64,000 nucleotides of DNA from Nissolia schottii (lineage: Eukaryota; Streptophyta; Magnoliopsida; Fabales; Fabaceae), in assembly GCA_003254905.1 (NCBI GenBank), contig QANU01010637.1:145919-209918 (forward strand), given 5' to 3'. Made by a program: the position numbers and the translations under genes. Of this stretch, positions 13,666 to 25,639 are shown piece after piece. Within the stretch, counting starts at the first letter, position 1. Each line of letters begins with the position of its first letter. The notes under the pieces were generated by a model, which was not told the origin of the DNA, searched no databases, and saw nothing but the letters and a program-made list of their open reading frames with translations.

Positions 13666-16600
13666 AAATAATCTTATCTTATTATATCAATATTAAACCT
13701 TCTCTTTAATGCCTCTCTTTACTCAGGTTCGCTCTAAACCTTCTCCATCCCTTCACTGGTCGTTCACCTGTGGTAAACCTCTAGCCGGTCTAGCATCCAC
13801 GTCTCTCCTCTGATCCAAGATCATGATAGCAACATTGACCCTGAGTTGGTCATCATGGCTCTCAGTTTGAAAGCAATCGACACTTTGAACCACCGTCAAC
13901 TGGTTTTGATTTGGGATCCCATCCCAGCTAACAATCAACCCTTCGTCACAAGATTGTGAAGGATCTGATCAGAATATGGGATCCAGGTTTGAATAATCAT
14001 GCTGGATGTGAAACCCCAAAGATCATATTAAGTTCTCAGTTTAAACAGGGGTCCACTGGGACAAAGAGTAACAAGTCTAGACAAAAGAATTTGGCAAAAA
14101 TTGCCCACAAGCTAGTCTCAATTGTTGATGCTGCAAAGAAGCACGCTCTAGATAACCAAAGTGATGGATGACCGTGAAAAGTGTTGGTTTGACCCAAATT
14201 TCTAATAGAATCTTGTAATTGGTATTTTACTATATTAGAGAGATTTGTGTTTTAATGTAATTATCATCAAAATATTTCTAGTTATTTGATTGGTATGGTA
14301 GAAAGATATGAGAAATTTGATTGGATGAAAATAAGAAATTATTAATTACTAAGATTGAGATTATAATTAGTTGATTGTCTTGTAAATTGTTGTGAGTCTA
14401 TTAATACTTGTAAGAGAAAATGATCGAGGTATGAGAAGGGGGCAAAGATGTGAGGGTCAGAAGATCTAGATGCGGAGTCCCTTGTGTTGAAAGTCTTCCT
14501 GGCGTGGAGGTCAGACAGCGTGTTCCGCAAGCAACGGCGGTACAAGAGGTGTAGTGGAGGGTTTGCTACTTTGTCATCAAAAGTTGTCATGGCTGAAAAT
14601 TTGTAACTTTGTCTGCAAAAGTTGTTGTGGAGGATGGTTTGCAACTTTAGTCGGGCAAAATTGTAGTATTGATGATTGTAATTTTGCTTCCAAATTTAAT
14701 GGATTTGGTACCTTCTCATCTATGAATGTAAACAGCTGAGGCCTAACCATGTAAATTCTCTTGAGTTCCTTTGCTTTGATTTGTGTGCTTAAGGTATTTT
14801 TTCATAACAAAAAGAAGATTTGCGCTGATGAAAACACAATGTCAGGCAATGTTGGAGGTACTCCCTTAGCTAGGCCCCTAATAACTCCGACATCAACAAA
14901 AAATTAACTTTTTTCAACTAGGCTTACTTTTCATTTTTTACTTTATGTCTCTTCTTTATTACTGTCATATCTTTTATCGTCTCAACATATCTGAAACATA
15001 TCTGAAAATTTTCTTTTTTTTATTACTATATTTCTTTATTAATGAATACAATACTCTAACTTTTGCCCAAAAAAAAAGTCACTGGTTCATGGGCAAAGTA
15101 TCCGTAACGATCCTTGTCAATAAAGTCATAAGGCAAAAGTCATTATGAAAACGTCTTCTTAGGGAAAAAAATCTTTCTTTTATAATAGTGTTTTATGGGA
15201 ATTTTGGTCTATAAAGACTTATGGACCGTTGACAATAAATACAAAATAAAATTTTTGAAAGAGAGGGGATTACAACGTAATTTCTCTATCAAGTGGATCC
15301 TTTCAGTGAGAATGCGAGTTTGGAAGAAGAGAGAAATTATCAATTATAGAAATAATTCTCTGAATAATTCTAGAAATTGTATAAATATAAGATCCTGAAT
15401 TGATGAACAATGTCAAAGTATAAGAATTGAATAGAAAAGAACTTATCCTACGAAATTGAAAGGAAGAAAACAAGTAAATGAGAATTACTTAATCCTTCTT
15501 CTAGACTCGAAATGTCGCCGGGACTTGTATGAGTGTGTGAAAATTTTCAAGTAAGTGTTTTCTACTTCAGTCTGTCTTCCAGCGTCTTATTTATTGGCAT
15601 CATGGTCTTTGTGCATGCTCGTCCTTGTGACAACTTTGCTAACCACTCCTAATTGTGTATGCACATACTTTGTTACCGCCATGCATTATCTGTTGGTTTT
15701 TTCACTATTACGCATTTTGAATAACTCCCCCACTTCAAATTTAATTCAAAGATAAGCATCAACAGTTATTTTTTCCTCACACCCTTTCAGTGGACGACAG
15801 AAAAATAACCTTTGTTACCAATTCTAGAAATCATCCAAGTTTCAAAGAGGGTCACTACTTTTAAGTTCACTTAAGCGACCCTATTTTTATGAACCTTGCA
15901 TTATTTGTCCACTTTCATACCACTCTTTCTTGCTAGAGTATTGATCATAGTTCGTTCCTTACAGGGTCGCCTCTAACTAACCTTCTTTATCTAGTCGACA
16001 CTTATGATTTGACATTATAAGGTTGCTTACATTCTTAGATTTAACCAATCCCTTTGTACGAATTCTCCATGTCAACTGTCACCCTTGGCTTACATTAACC
16101 TTTAAAGTTGTTTCTTTATTGAAAGATTGAACTATATTGCATTACATTAGTAGCAAAGTGAAGCTAGTAGTTAGAGGTTCAAATCTCATTGTCACCAATG
16201 TTCTAAAAAAATATTAGTAGCAAAGTTTGTATACTTATGTATATCACACACTAAATAAAAAAAAGTGGGAGAGATTTTGTGATGGTTATCTGATGCATGT
16301 GTTATTGGTAGTTTAAATCACCACTATTTGATTTTTTTGGGGGTCTCGGAATCTGCCAGCCAATGTTCGTGAGATCTTAATTTAAATCATAGAATCTTAC
16401 AAGTTTGAAGAAGTTAGCCGATCTCAATATTACCACTTGGATCAAAAGATCCTACAATTTAAATTGTGTTACGATTTCATGTTTTACATTTTTATTTTGC
16501 TCATTCAATCTTAGGTGAGATCTCAATTTTAACAACCTTACTACCCACTATAATCTAAAGAGAAGTTTTTCATGGCGATTATCAGGAACCGGCGACATAA

Positions 16601-18240
16601 CCGCGATTAAGTGAGTCATTTTTGGCAGTTTTTTTTAGTGGTTATAGTCGTTAGAAAATAATTATTTGATGGCAATTTGTATCGACAATAAATATTCAGT
16701 CCACATCGTTATTTTTGGAGGCTATAACTGCCACTAAATTCCAATTTAAACTACCACAAAACGAAAATATTTTTCTTTATTTTGTTCAAACCACAAAAAT
16801 AATATTGACTAGTGAAGACGATTGGGAAAGGAATGAGTGAAGAGGTTGATTAAAAATATATAAAGGGAACACAAAAAAAATGTAGTAAAATACATCTAAT
16901 AGAGAGAAATTGGAGTATCATGAGAACTTGTAGTAATTTTTTTTTTAATAGTGAAAAGTGGAATCATTCATAAAAGTTATACTAAAGAGTAAGTAATGAA
17001 AAATAAAATTGGATAAAAGAAAGGCAATCCCCTTTATTATATGTATGTACGTATATGTATGTATAGATAATTGATAATAGGTAAATTATTAAGTTGCAAA
17101 GGAGAACAAACAAACCCTATTAAATTTTTTTTTATTCGAGTCTTCAATAAATATTATTTTTATTCTTTAACATTAAATTGAACGGTTAAAAGATAACATA
17201 GCAGAGAAAAGTTAGTTGGTTGATCAAACATTGTCAAATAAAGTTTTAACCATTGTTAAATCGATCAAATATGACCATTGGTTTGAACTATTGATCGGTT
17301 TAACCACTATTTAAATCCGGTTCGGTCATGTTTAATCTGTTTGACCACAGTTAAAATTTAGTTTGGTCATGTTTGACCAAATTACAATAGAGTTCACGTC
17401 ATTTATGTTCATCATGTCATCTTTTAACTATTTCAATTAATGTTAGAGACTAAAAAATAAGAAAACAAAATTTATCCATGACTAAATTTTTTTTAATAAA
17501 GTATAAAATCAAAATTAGCATTTTATTAAAAAAAACACAAAAACTCATTTAACTTTAAAAAAAAATAATCTTGAGGTCTTTCCTTTTTGAGTATTTAAGG
17601 GATAGATAGATGGAAATCAAATTCTTACCCTAACCACCGCTCTCACAAATATCGCAAGAATAGTGTTATATTAATATCAAATTTAGTATACACATTCAAC
17701 CAGTCCTTGTATGAGCTCCATGATATTTGTGAAAGAGATAGTTAACTGATTACACCAAAATTAGTGTCAAAGTATAGTTTTCATATATTTGTTTGAGCTG
17801 CATGGACGTTTCCTTTAGATTTTATTCTTTGAATTTTTCATCATGGAATACGACTAGCATGACATGACAGACCATTCCCCCTTGCTTTTTAGAAACCGAA
17901 GGGATCGCATTCCGAAGCAGGTCCACACTCCGCTCACATTCTGCTCAGACAAAACAACTTGTGTGTACGTAAATTCTTGCTGGAGAAGATGAATACGTGG
18001 ATTAAGGAAATTCACATGTTTGTTTCTTCTGCCGTTAAGGGGACAACAAGGAGACCATACCATGCGCTTTCAGCTGTCTTCCTTTCCATTTATGTCATTT
18101 CTACTTATGGCACTTGAAATTATTCATCTACCATAACCTAAAATTTCAATAAAATGTCTTATCATCTAAGAGAAATACATAATACATTTAATACATGTTC
18201 TAAAAACACGATAAAACATTCATTTTATATAGTGTCTAAA
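13666..18240. other. Gene-free repeat-derived spacer
   Basis: I find no supportable gene in these 4.6 kb. A 71-codon frame at 13956-14171 looks mildly protein-like (Lys/Ser-rich) but matches nothing I know and has no partner exons. A minus-strand frame at 17854-18063 is likewise unassigned. Short repeats around 14540-14700 share TTTG(T/C)AACTTT. A small insertion with a 14-bp target duplication at 16146-16226 is listed separately. At 17341-17380 there are two TTGACC W-box-like motifs about 1.1 kb upstream of the glycosyltransferase. Confidence 0.45.
16146..16226 (+). mobile_element. Short SINE-like insertion with 14-bp target duplication
   Basis: ATTAGTAGCAAAGT occurs perfectly at 16146-16159 and 16213-16226. 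It flanks 53 bp that contain a pol III B-box-like stretch (GGTTCAAATCTC) and end in AAAAAAAT. Long target duplications plus a short A tail are the mark of LINE-mobilised SINEs. The insert would be a 5'-truncated copy. A similar B-box-like stretch occurs near 57168. The assignment to a SINE is inference. Confidence 0.5.
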
Positions 18241-18461
18241 AAGTATATAAAAAATAATAAATATTATTACTCTTGAAACATACATTAAATATTTATCTTT
18301 GTTGCAGACCAAAAGTGAATCAGGACACCGTATTTCATACACAATGCACACAATATTATTCTTTTTCATTTTGTGCACCACACTTGCTCATAAGAGAGAG
18401 CAAAGTCTTTGTGCCACAGACAAGAAGCATCATCCTCTTGTAACCTTGATCTACAGTGGCA

Positions 18462-19928
18462 ATGAAACAAGGGCACATAGTGATGGTACCATTCATGGCA
18501 CACGGCCATCTCATCCCGTTCCTTGCACTAGCAAGGCAACTCCAACAAAGAACTCACTTCACCATCACCATAGCCACCACGCCCCTCAACATCCAATACC
18601 TCAAATCTGACATCACCTCCACCAACAGTGATCATCTCCACCTTGCTGAGTTACCCTTCAATTGCAGCCAGCATGGTCTACCACCAGACATAGAGAACAC
18701 AGAAAAGCTTCCCCTCACAAGCATCATCAAACTCTTCCATGCATCAACAAGCCTTGAGGAACCTCTTCACTCCTTGATATCAAAGATCACACAACAAGAG
18801 GGTAACCCTCCACTCTGCATAATATCTGATGTGTTCCTTGGTTGGGTTACCAGAGTTGCAAGGAGTTGTGGCACCAAGAGCATAACCTTCACAACTTGTG
18901 GTGCCTATGGAACCTTGGCTTATATCTCTATATGGTGCCATCTCCCACATAGAAAAACAGATTCAGATGAGTTTTGGGTTCCGGGGTTCCCTGAAAACTA
19001 CAGATTCCACAGGACTCAGCTGCATAGGAATATAAGACATGCTGATGGAAGTGATGCTTGGTCTAAATTCTTCCCTCCGCAGATTGTGCTTTCAATGGAG
19101 TCTGATGGGTGGATTTGCAACACTGTTGAGGAGTTAGAGCCTCTGGGGCTGCAACTTCTGAGGGAGTATCTTCATCTTCCTGTTTGGAGCGTTTGTCCTC
19201 TTCTTCCACAAGTTTCATCAAAGGGCTCTTCATCGAAGCAGCGTGCAGGGAAAGTTTCCGGCATAGCACTTGAAGCATGCATTGAGTGGCTGGATTTGAA
19301 GGATGAAAGTTCTGTTCTTTACATCTCTTTTGGATCACAGAACACAATCAGTGCTTCCCAAATGATGGCTCTGGCCGAGGGGCTGGAACAAAGTGGAAAG
19401 CCTTATATTTGGGTCATAAGGCCACCTTTCGGTTTTGACATGAATGGAGAGTTCAGGGATGAGTGGTTGCCAGAAGGGTTTGAAGAGAGGATGAGGGATA
19501 GCAAGAAGGGCTTGTTGGTGCATAAATGGGGACCCCAGTTGGAGATTCTGTCACACAGATCAACAGGGGCATTTCTGAGCCATTGTGGGTGGAACTCTGT
19601 GTTGGAGAGCCTCAGCAATGGGGTGCCCTTAATTGGGTGGCCACTGGCAGCAGAGCAAGCATACAATGCAAAGATGTTGGTGGAGGAAATTGGTGCGTGT
19701 GTGGAACTCACAAGAACAGTGGAAAGTGTCATTTCTAGAGAGGAGGTGAAGAAGGTGATAGAAACTGCTATGGACCAAGAAGGGAAGGGGAAGGAGATGA
19801 AGCTGAAGGCAAAAGAGATGGCAGTGCATATAAGGGAAGCAACAATAGAGCAAGGGGAAGAAAAAGTGTCTTCTCTTAGGGCATTGGATGATTTTGTATC
19901 AACAATTTTACCATCCAAGTCTGCATGA
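18462..19928 (+). CDS. UDP-glycosyltransferase, UGT92A1-like
   Basis: Family 1 glycosyltransferase that moves a sugar from a UDP-sugar to a small hydrophobic acceptor in the cytosol. The acceptor is not predictable. It is one exon of 488 aa, usual for the family. The N-terminal catalytic His lies in MAHGHLIPF (His16 in this numbering) with the partner Asp in CIISDVFLGW (Asp123). The 44-residue plant sugar-donor box runs from W356 to Q399, ending in Gln, which often goes with UDP-glucose. I start at ATG 18462; the frame opens two codons earlier only with GTG. From memory it is nearest UGT92A1. A TATATAAA motif lies at 18244-18251, and CATAAGAGAG near 18388 matches the TATA-like site of the broken copy at 2.4 kb. 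It looks intact. Confidence 0.93.
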   Translation: MKQGHIVMVPFMAHGHLIPFLALARQLQQRTHFTITIATTPLNIQYLKSDITSTNSDHLHLAELPFNCSQHGLPPDIENTEKLPLTSIIKLFHASTSLEEPLHSLISKITQQEGNPPLCIISDVFLGWVTRVARSCGTKSITFTTCGAYGTLAYISIWCHLPHRKTDSDEFWVPGFPENYRFHRTQLHRNIRHADGSDAWSKFFPPQIVLSMESDGWICNTVEELEPLGLQLLREYLHLPVWSVCPLLPQVSSKGSSSKQRAGKVSGIALEACIEWLDLKDESSVLYISFGSQNTISASQMMALAEGLEQSGKPYIWVIRPPFGFDMNGEFRDEWLPEGFEERMRDSKKGLLVHKWGPQLEILSHRSTGAFLSHCGWNSVLESLSNGVPLIGWPLAAEQAYNAKMLVEEIGACVELTRTVESVISREEVKKVIETAMDQEGKGKEMKLKAKEMAVHIREATIEQGEEKVSSLRALDDFVSTILPSKSA

Positions 19929-20552
19929 AATGTTAAATTTGGATTTGAACAATGATATGTGAAGGGTTATTTATATGAAATATAGTTCTCATAAACTGCT
20001 CTGTAATCTTTTAAATTGTGATATTGAAAGCGCGAATATCATTAATAATTAATAAAATATTTGAAATCAAATTAAATGAATATTGAACAAGTGAATATTA
20101 ATCATTTAACGTCATTGTATTATTTTAAATAGAATTCCTAATTTGCGAGCTATATTCAGAATTGTATTATTTCGCTTTCTCTTTTTGCACCATAATACTT
20201 TCCTCCTAATATATAACTTCCATGACTTAATTGACCAGAACTTTCATTCCCCTGTGATGGTGGTTTGGCACTTAAGTGCCAAACAGCACCTTGTCCTCTA
20301 GCCTGGTATACTATGTCTTTAGTTTCATCTCTAAAATCCAAAAGGCTTCTTGGTAAAAGTAAAAGAAATATGCTGCCTACGATATGATACATGTAGAAAT
20401 GTTAGACAACAAACTTACACAGGAAAAAAGAGACTAACCAAAATAAAAAAGAAACACTACATTTTCTAAGCCATTTGGGTATTCAGAGGTCACACTACAT
20501 TGCTAGCAAGATGTCACATACCCACTTCGGCATAAAATAAAAAATTGATGCT
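19929..20552. other. 3' flanks of two convergent genes
   Basis: The glycosyltransferase (+) and the FRS3-like gene (-) converge here. The span should hold both 3' untranslated regions. AATAAAAT at about 20051 could serve as the poly(A) signal of the glycosyltransferase. I see no further gene. Confidence 0.5.
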
Positions 20553-23500
20553 TCACTTCCTTTGCCTTTTCATCAATATTGGCTCGGACTGCACATAGCC
20601 CTGCCAAAATTTAGCACATACATGAACATTAGTATGCAATAAGAAAACAGATAGTTCTCAAATTACAATGTAAATTGTTTGTAATGTACAACTACAGACC
20701 CTTAAATAAACTGATTAACAGGATTCTTAGTCTTCAGATTGAAAACTAATTAGCACTTTTTGTGAATTTGTAGGATGGTAATTGGTGACCACTTGGTTTG
20801 TTCGGGTGGCACTTTTATATTTAGATGTGAGAAGATAACTTACATCAGAAGAAAGTTGCTCACGGATATAGGTCATTGATCGCAGCATAGCACCCAGTGT
20901 GTCCTTGGACACCTGGAACTTAACGTCAGACTCGCCAGAAGTTGTCTCGGTATCCTGAAGCTGAAACAGTTTAGAGACTTTTAACAATCTAAATGCCGAT
21001 ATTAAGTACAGAGACTTTTATCAGAAAGTGGAATTTTCATACCATTATTACAACGAAACAAGAAGAAATATGTGCCCAAAACAAGGAAGAAGTGTGATAT
21101 AATTTGTGACAAGTTTTTGGTTTTGTTCTTTCTTTATCTTTCCTTCCACTTCTATATAGGTCCTAACAATAAACAGCTCACATTATTTCCACAGATTTTA
21201 TCAAACCAAAGAAAATGTCTAAATCCACATTGAACAAAATTATTACTCCATGTAGGTATTGGTGCATCAAAATACGGCTTCCAAGTTTGTCAATTACTGT
21301 TCAGTCTTGAGATACTTAAGAATGAAACTCACCGTTTCTCCCTCTATGGTTCTTTATATTTTAAACTGAATTTGGTGAAAACCAATCATAGGATATTTAG
21401 AGTCAAATTCATAAGTTATATGCCTTGCTATATATTATAAATGAGCTGCACTAATATCATCATGTCATGCTAGAAGTCTACATTCTCATCTGCATAATGT
21501 TTGATGCTTTTTCTAATAAGCCTATACGAATATACTCATCTTAATGAACTTCACAGTGACCAATATCACTGGTCACTACCCTATGCCATCAGCCAGTTAC
21601 AAACGATTGACTAGTTGTGTTCCCTTTTCATATCTTGCACAATTGATTACAATTATCATCCTTAGTAGTGTTCCTCATCACAAATTCAAATCAACGAATA
21701 AATATCCCCCACCCCCCCCAAAAAAAAAAAAAGAGCCACTTAGTATGAAGAAAAGTGCTATATGGATTGTCTAAGAAGAAAGTAAGCAGCAGTGATCTCT
21801 GCTTTTCTACTGGCAGAACAATAAAGCAACAATGCTTTATGGACAGCACATGTTTAAGAGAGATAAGTGCAAAAAGCAGAATTGCATACCTTGAGATTTA
21901 TTACAGCAACCTTATTAGCTGGTGTTGAAAGTTGTTCACTGATGCCAGCCATAGACCTCAACATTGGTTCCAAAGAAACTCTTGAGAGCTGAAACTTCAC
22001 CTCAGATTCTGTTGGTGGAACCTTGCTATAATCTTGCAACTGCAATTGAAATATGTAAAGGACTTGCTTTCTTCACTAGTTGCTATTTGTTAAAATGTTG
22101 CAAGAGGTTAAAAGCAAAGTACTGTGCCACCATTAAGTGTTACACATACGATCAGTATGCAAAAAAAGGGCTTAGGTTAATTCAGTCCCAGAACTTCCCA
22201 TATAAAGGACAGGTATCTCAGCCAACTTTAAACTAAACGACGAATACTACTGCCTGTGTTTCATTGTTGAGATTATTATGACCATACCTTCAAATTGATA
22301 ACAGCTACTCTAGTTGAGTTTTTGCTCTCCATCACCCACGTCATTGATTTCATACAGGGAAGAATCGCCTACATGAAAGAGACCAAGGACCAATTTCAAT
22401 GTCATCTGGTCCTTTTCCTATCCCAAGAAAATAGTAAACAAAAAATACAAAACTAAAGAGATTCTCTTTCATATACCATGTTTTCATCTGGACCCTCATC
22501 TCGCTGAAAAGACACTGGGGCCATTCGTGGCAAATTTAGATCAGCAAATGATTGAACAGGTGCCCCAACATCATTAAGATTAAATCTCCTTGTTATTTCA
22601 TCTTGCTGCGGCCACAAAAGAGGGGTTGTATCTGATGTTGAAGTAGGGATTTTCTTGTCATCATAAGCAGTCCCACCAACCAGATTACTAGGTGGTGCAA
22701 CTTTGGCAAAATTTTTCTTCACGACAGCAACCTTCTTTCCACTTTCTCTGAGAGCGCTCATTGCAGCATTATAAGTTTCCACATATATTGCCCCTTCCTC
22801 AGCATATCTGATAGCTTCCCGACATAGATTGCTATAGCGTGATGCCATAGTGTCCTGTCCATGTGATTCACTAGCTCGTTCATCCAATCCAACAATACTT
22901 TTTGCATTTCTTGTCCACCGTTTTAGGATGTAATGGGATGGTAACGTAAGTACATTAGTCACGGTGAAAACAGTTAGGACATGCCTACAAAGAATGCCTG
23001 AATACTCAAACATCTGGCAACTACATTTAGCTTTCAACTCAGAATGATTTAACGTGACAATATATGCCTTTTGGTCATCCTCGAATTTTGCAACCCTGAA
23101 TATGCTATTTGCCCCTTCTTCTTCAATTCTGTTTGCAGTATACACAAAAGTTTCAACTAGTTCTTCTTGAAACTTCGAAAATATTTTTCGTGTGTAAAGA
23201 TTAGCAGCCTGTTTCTCCATTGGTGAAGGTGTCTTCAAAACAGGTGTGGAGCAAATTGTCTCAGAATCTGATGCTATTTCCTTTTCAAACCACATCTCCA
23301 TAGCTTGTTCATACTGCCTAAAGAACATTGGCAATGTTGTCTGCTGGTTGACAAAAACATCCATGAAAGAACCATCAAATCCATGATTAGGAGATATTGC
23401 AGCAAAAAATGAATCACGAAAATATGCTGGAACCCACTGAGCACGAGCATTGTACAATGACTGAAGCCAATCATTTTTTCTGAGTTCATATTTATCGATG

Positions 23501-24687
23501 ATAGAATTCCAAGATGAATCAAACTCCTCAATTGTTTCCGTCAGGTTAATGCAGTTATAAAGTTCAACCTGAAAATTTGGATGCATGTGACATACATGAG
23601 CCAACTTATTCGGGCCTTCTCGCAAGACATGCCATTTATTTATACAGTGGCGTGCTTGAGGAAAAACTTGTGAAACTGCAGTCTGTATGGCACTACTTTG
23701 ATCAGTAGTTATAGAGACAGGGTGGCGGTCATTCATTGCTGTCAGAAATGTCTTTAAGAGCCACACAAAAGAAGCTTCAGAATCATCCAAAAGGAGCGCA
23801 CAACCAAACAAAATTGTCTGGCCATGATGGTTTACCCCGGTGAATGGAGCAAATGGCACTTTGTACTGATATACTCTGTACGTTGTGTCCAGATTAATTG
23901 CATCACCAAAATGACTGTAAGCTGTTCTTGATCTTGCATCAGCCCAAAACACATTAGACAAATGACTATCCTCATCAACTTGTATTGCATAAAAAAAACC
24001 TGGGTTCTCAGCTTGCATTTTCTTGAAATATTCCAACATGTTCTGAGCATCCCTCCCTAGTGTCCTCTTTTGAGTAGGGTGCTTAACAGTATAATTCATT
24101 GATACAGAATTTTTAACTTGGTGATTTGTTTTGGCAGCAACAGGAGGAATATTGCTAACCCCATGAACATTCTCAATGGAATTGCGATTCCCATCCATAG
24201 ATACATACATGACACCACTTGGAACAAGGCCTACTCCTTGGTAAGTTTCAGGCATTGTTCTTCCAACGCTAGAAAAGTGCTTACGTGGCCGAAGACTATG
24301 CACCTCACCAGGACTCATCATGGAATGACTATGCTCCTTCACAAATTTTGTAACAGCCCACTTATTTTGACCCTTTTTCTCAATCCTGATCATTGCATTG
24401 CAACTTTCAGTAAGCCTTCTTTTCATACCTTCCCCGCCACATACAAATTCCCGATACATATTTGACCCATCAGCTTTAGAACGTCCATGTGGACCAGCTT
24501 TGGAGCTGAAACCCACACGTCTGGCATAATCATTATAGAAAGTCTTTGCAGCATCTTCAGAATCAAATTCCATACCGACATATGGCTCATAAGTTCCATC
24601 CTCAACATGAGATCCAGAGTTTTCAGGTTCACTAGGTTCAGCAGCTCCATCATCTGCAATAGCTTGATGGCCACTTCCTTCTCCCAT
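20553..24687 (-). CDS. FRS3: FAR1-RELATED SEQUENCE 3-like transcription factor
   Basis: Domesticated Mutator transposase of the FHY3/FAR1 family, a nuclear DNA-binding regulator. Five coding exons join in frame (868 aa): 24687-22477, 22368-22288, 22039-21890, 20960-20844, 20600-20553. The FAR1 zinc-binding domain has Cys83, Cys96, His119 and His121. The MULE core keeps Asp267 (INLDTTY) and Asp329 (TTDQ). The SWIM finger has Cys555, Cys557, Cys567 and His569. Residues 738-853, from three phase-0 exons, carry a module seen once fully and once in part ([11 protein letters not shown](L/V)S, MLRSM, EQLS), which resembles a COMM domain. The tail is basic (KRQRK). From memory the order and motifs follow Arabidopsis FRS3, At2g27110. 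The ATG is the first after an in-frame stop; a GTG three codons earlier is ignored. An upstream 5' UTR intron is likely. Confidence 0.95.
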
Positions 24688-25369
24688 GTTTACCACTTGA
24701 ACTCCACAGCAAAAAAATTATTCCGCTAAATTACTGAGAACATATTTCATGAGAAAGTGTACACAGCAAGAACCAATGCTTTGAATCCTGTCAAATAGAA
24801 AGTAGGGTTGATTAAGTTGCCTATGCTCCAAGTAAATCCAAAATTAATAAATGCAGAACATGAAGATTAAGAAAATGATATTTGAACACTGCCCAAATTC
24901 TTCAACAAAATGCCACCTTTGCTTCCTCGCCACACGTGTTAAAGGCTAAAGCTAATGAAATGTAGCTTAACAAAGAAAAGAACCACAAAAAGTGCGCTTG
25001 TTCAGAATCTTCATTTTCAAAAAACTAAAAAAATTACAAAACGAGGGTTACAATTTGTGACAACAAAATCATGTCTGATCAAAAGTTAGTACTGTTTAAA
25101 GTGTATGTTATCAATTCAACATTGACTGGTTCAGAAAATCTTATAAATCCAAACTTAGCCGTTAGAAGAAAGAGTTCAACATCAAATAGGTATAATTAAC
25201 CTAAACATCATAGAAACAACACGCAATTATAAACATCAATTAATCATCATAATTCAAAATTCTGATCCCACGTTGCAAGACTTTCAGTAGAACTCACAAA
25301 GGAGAAAGCAAAACAAATCCTATATAGACATTAACCGTAACAAAATTCACTGAAAAACAAGATTAACAA

Positions 25370-25630
25370 CGTAAATTGGAAACCCTAACTTACAGTAACG
25401 AAAACTAAGTGTGGCTTTGACGAATTAATTTGAAAATACTCCAATTTCAGGGTTGGAGAATATCAGAGATCCCAGTTCGCGGGAACACAGAGTTCCGAGG
25501 GGACGAAACGACCGTGTTTTGGAGGGAGTAAGGGTTTCTGCAGCTCCGGGGAGATTGCAGAGTCGGGAGGGAGAAGAGAGGCGGAGGGAGGGGGAGAGAG
25601 AGAGTGAGTGGGTGTCGCATAGGTTCAATA
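25370..25630 (-). promoter_or_regulatory. Probable 5' leader and promoter of the FRS3-like gene
   Basis: This is the only GC-rich block upstream of the FRS3-like start. It carries a CT-rich tract on the minus strand (about 25560-25610) and a telo-box-like AAACCCTAA at 25380-25388, both common near plant housekeeping start sites. An acceptor-like TTTGACAG on the minus strand near 24789 would let a leader intron join this block to the coding exon. The transcription start itself cannot be placed. Confidence 0.45.
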
Positions 25631-25639
25631 TGACATGAG

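Noticed and set aside
13956-14171. 71-codon Lys/Ser-rich frame
   Set aside because: No known motif, no partner exons and no promoter context; could be a gene fragment but cannot be supported.
17341-17380. W-box cluster as a defence-response promoter for the glycosyltransferase
   Set aside because: Only two exact TTGACC motifs, over 1 kb from the start, in repeat-like DNA.
18456-18461. Glycosyltransferase start two codons further upstream (MAMKQ)
   Set aside because: The upstream codon is GTG. A plant nuclear gene should start at ATG 18462, which also matches the start of the broken copy.
19403-19918. 171-codon minus-strand frame opposite the glycosyltransferase
   Set aside because: It is a shadow of the codon pattern of the real gene, with no recognisable domain.
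21704-21734. C-run/A-run tract as a processed-transcript tail
   Set aside because: It lies in an FRS3 intron with no flanking duplication or cDNA-like sequence; a simple repeat.
24688-24696. Upstream MVN extension of the FRS3-like protein
   Set aside because: The codon is GTG, and an in-frame stop lies a little further upstream.
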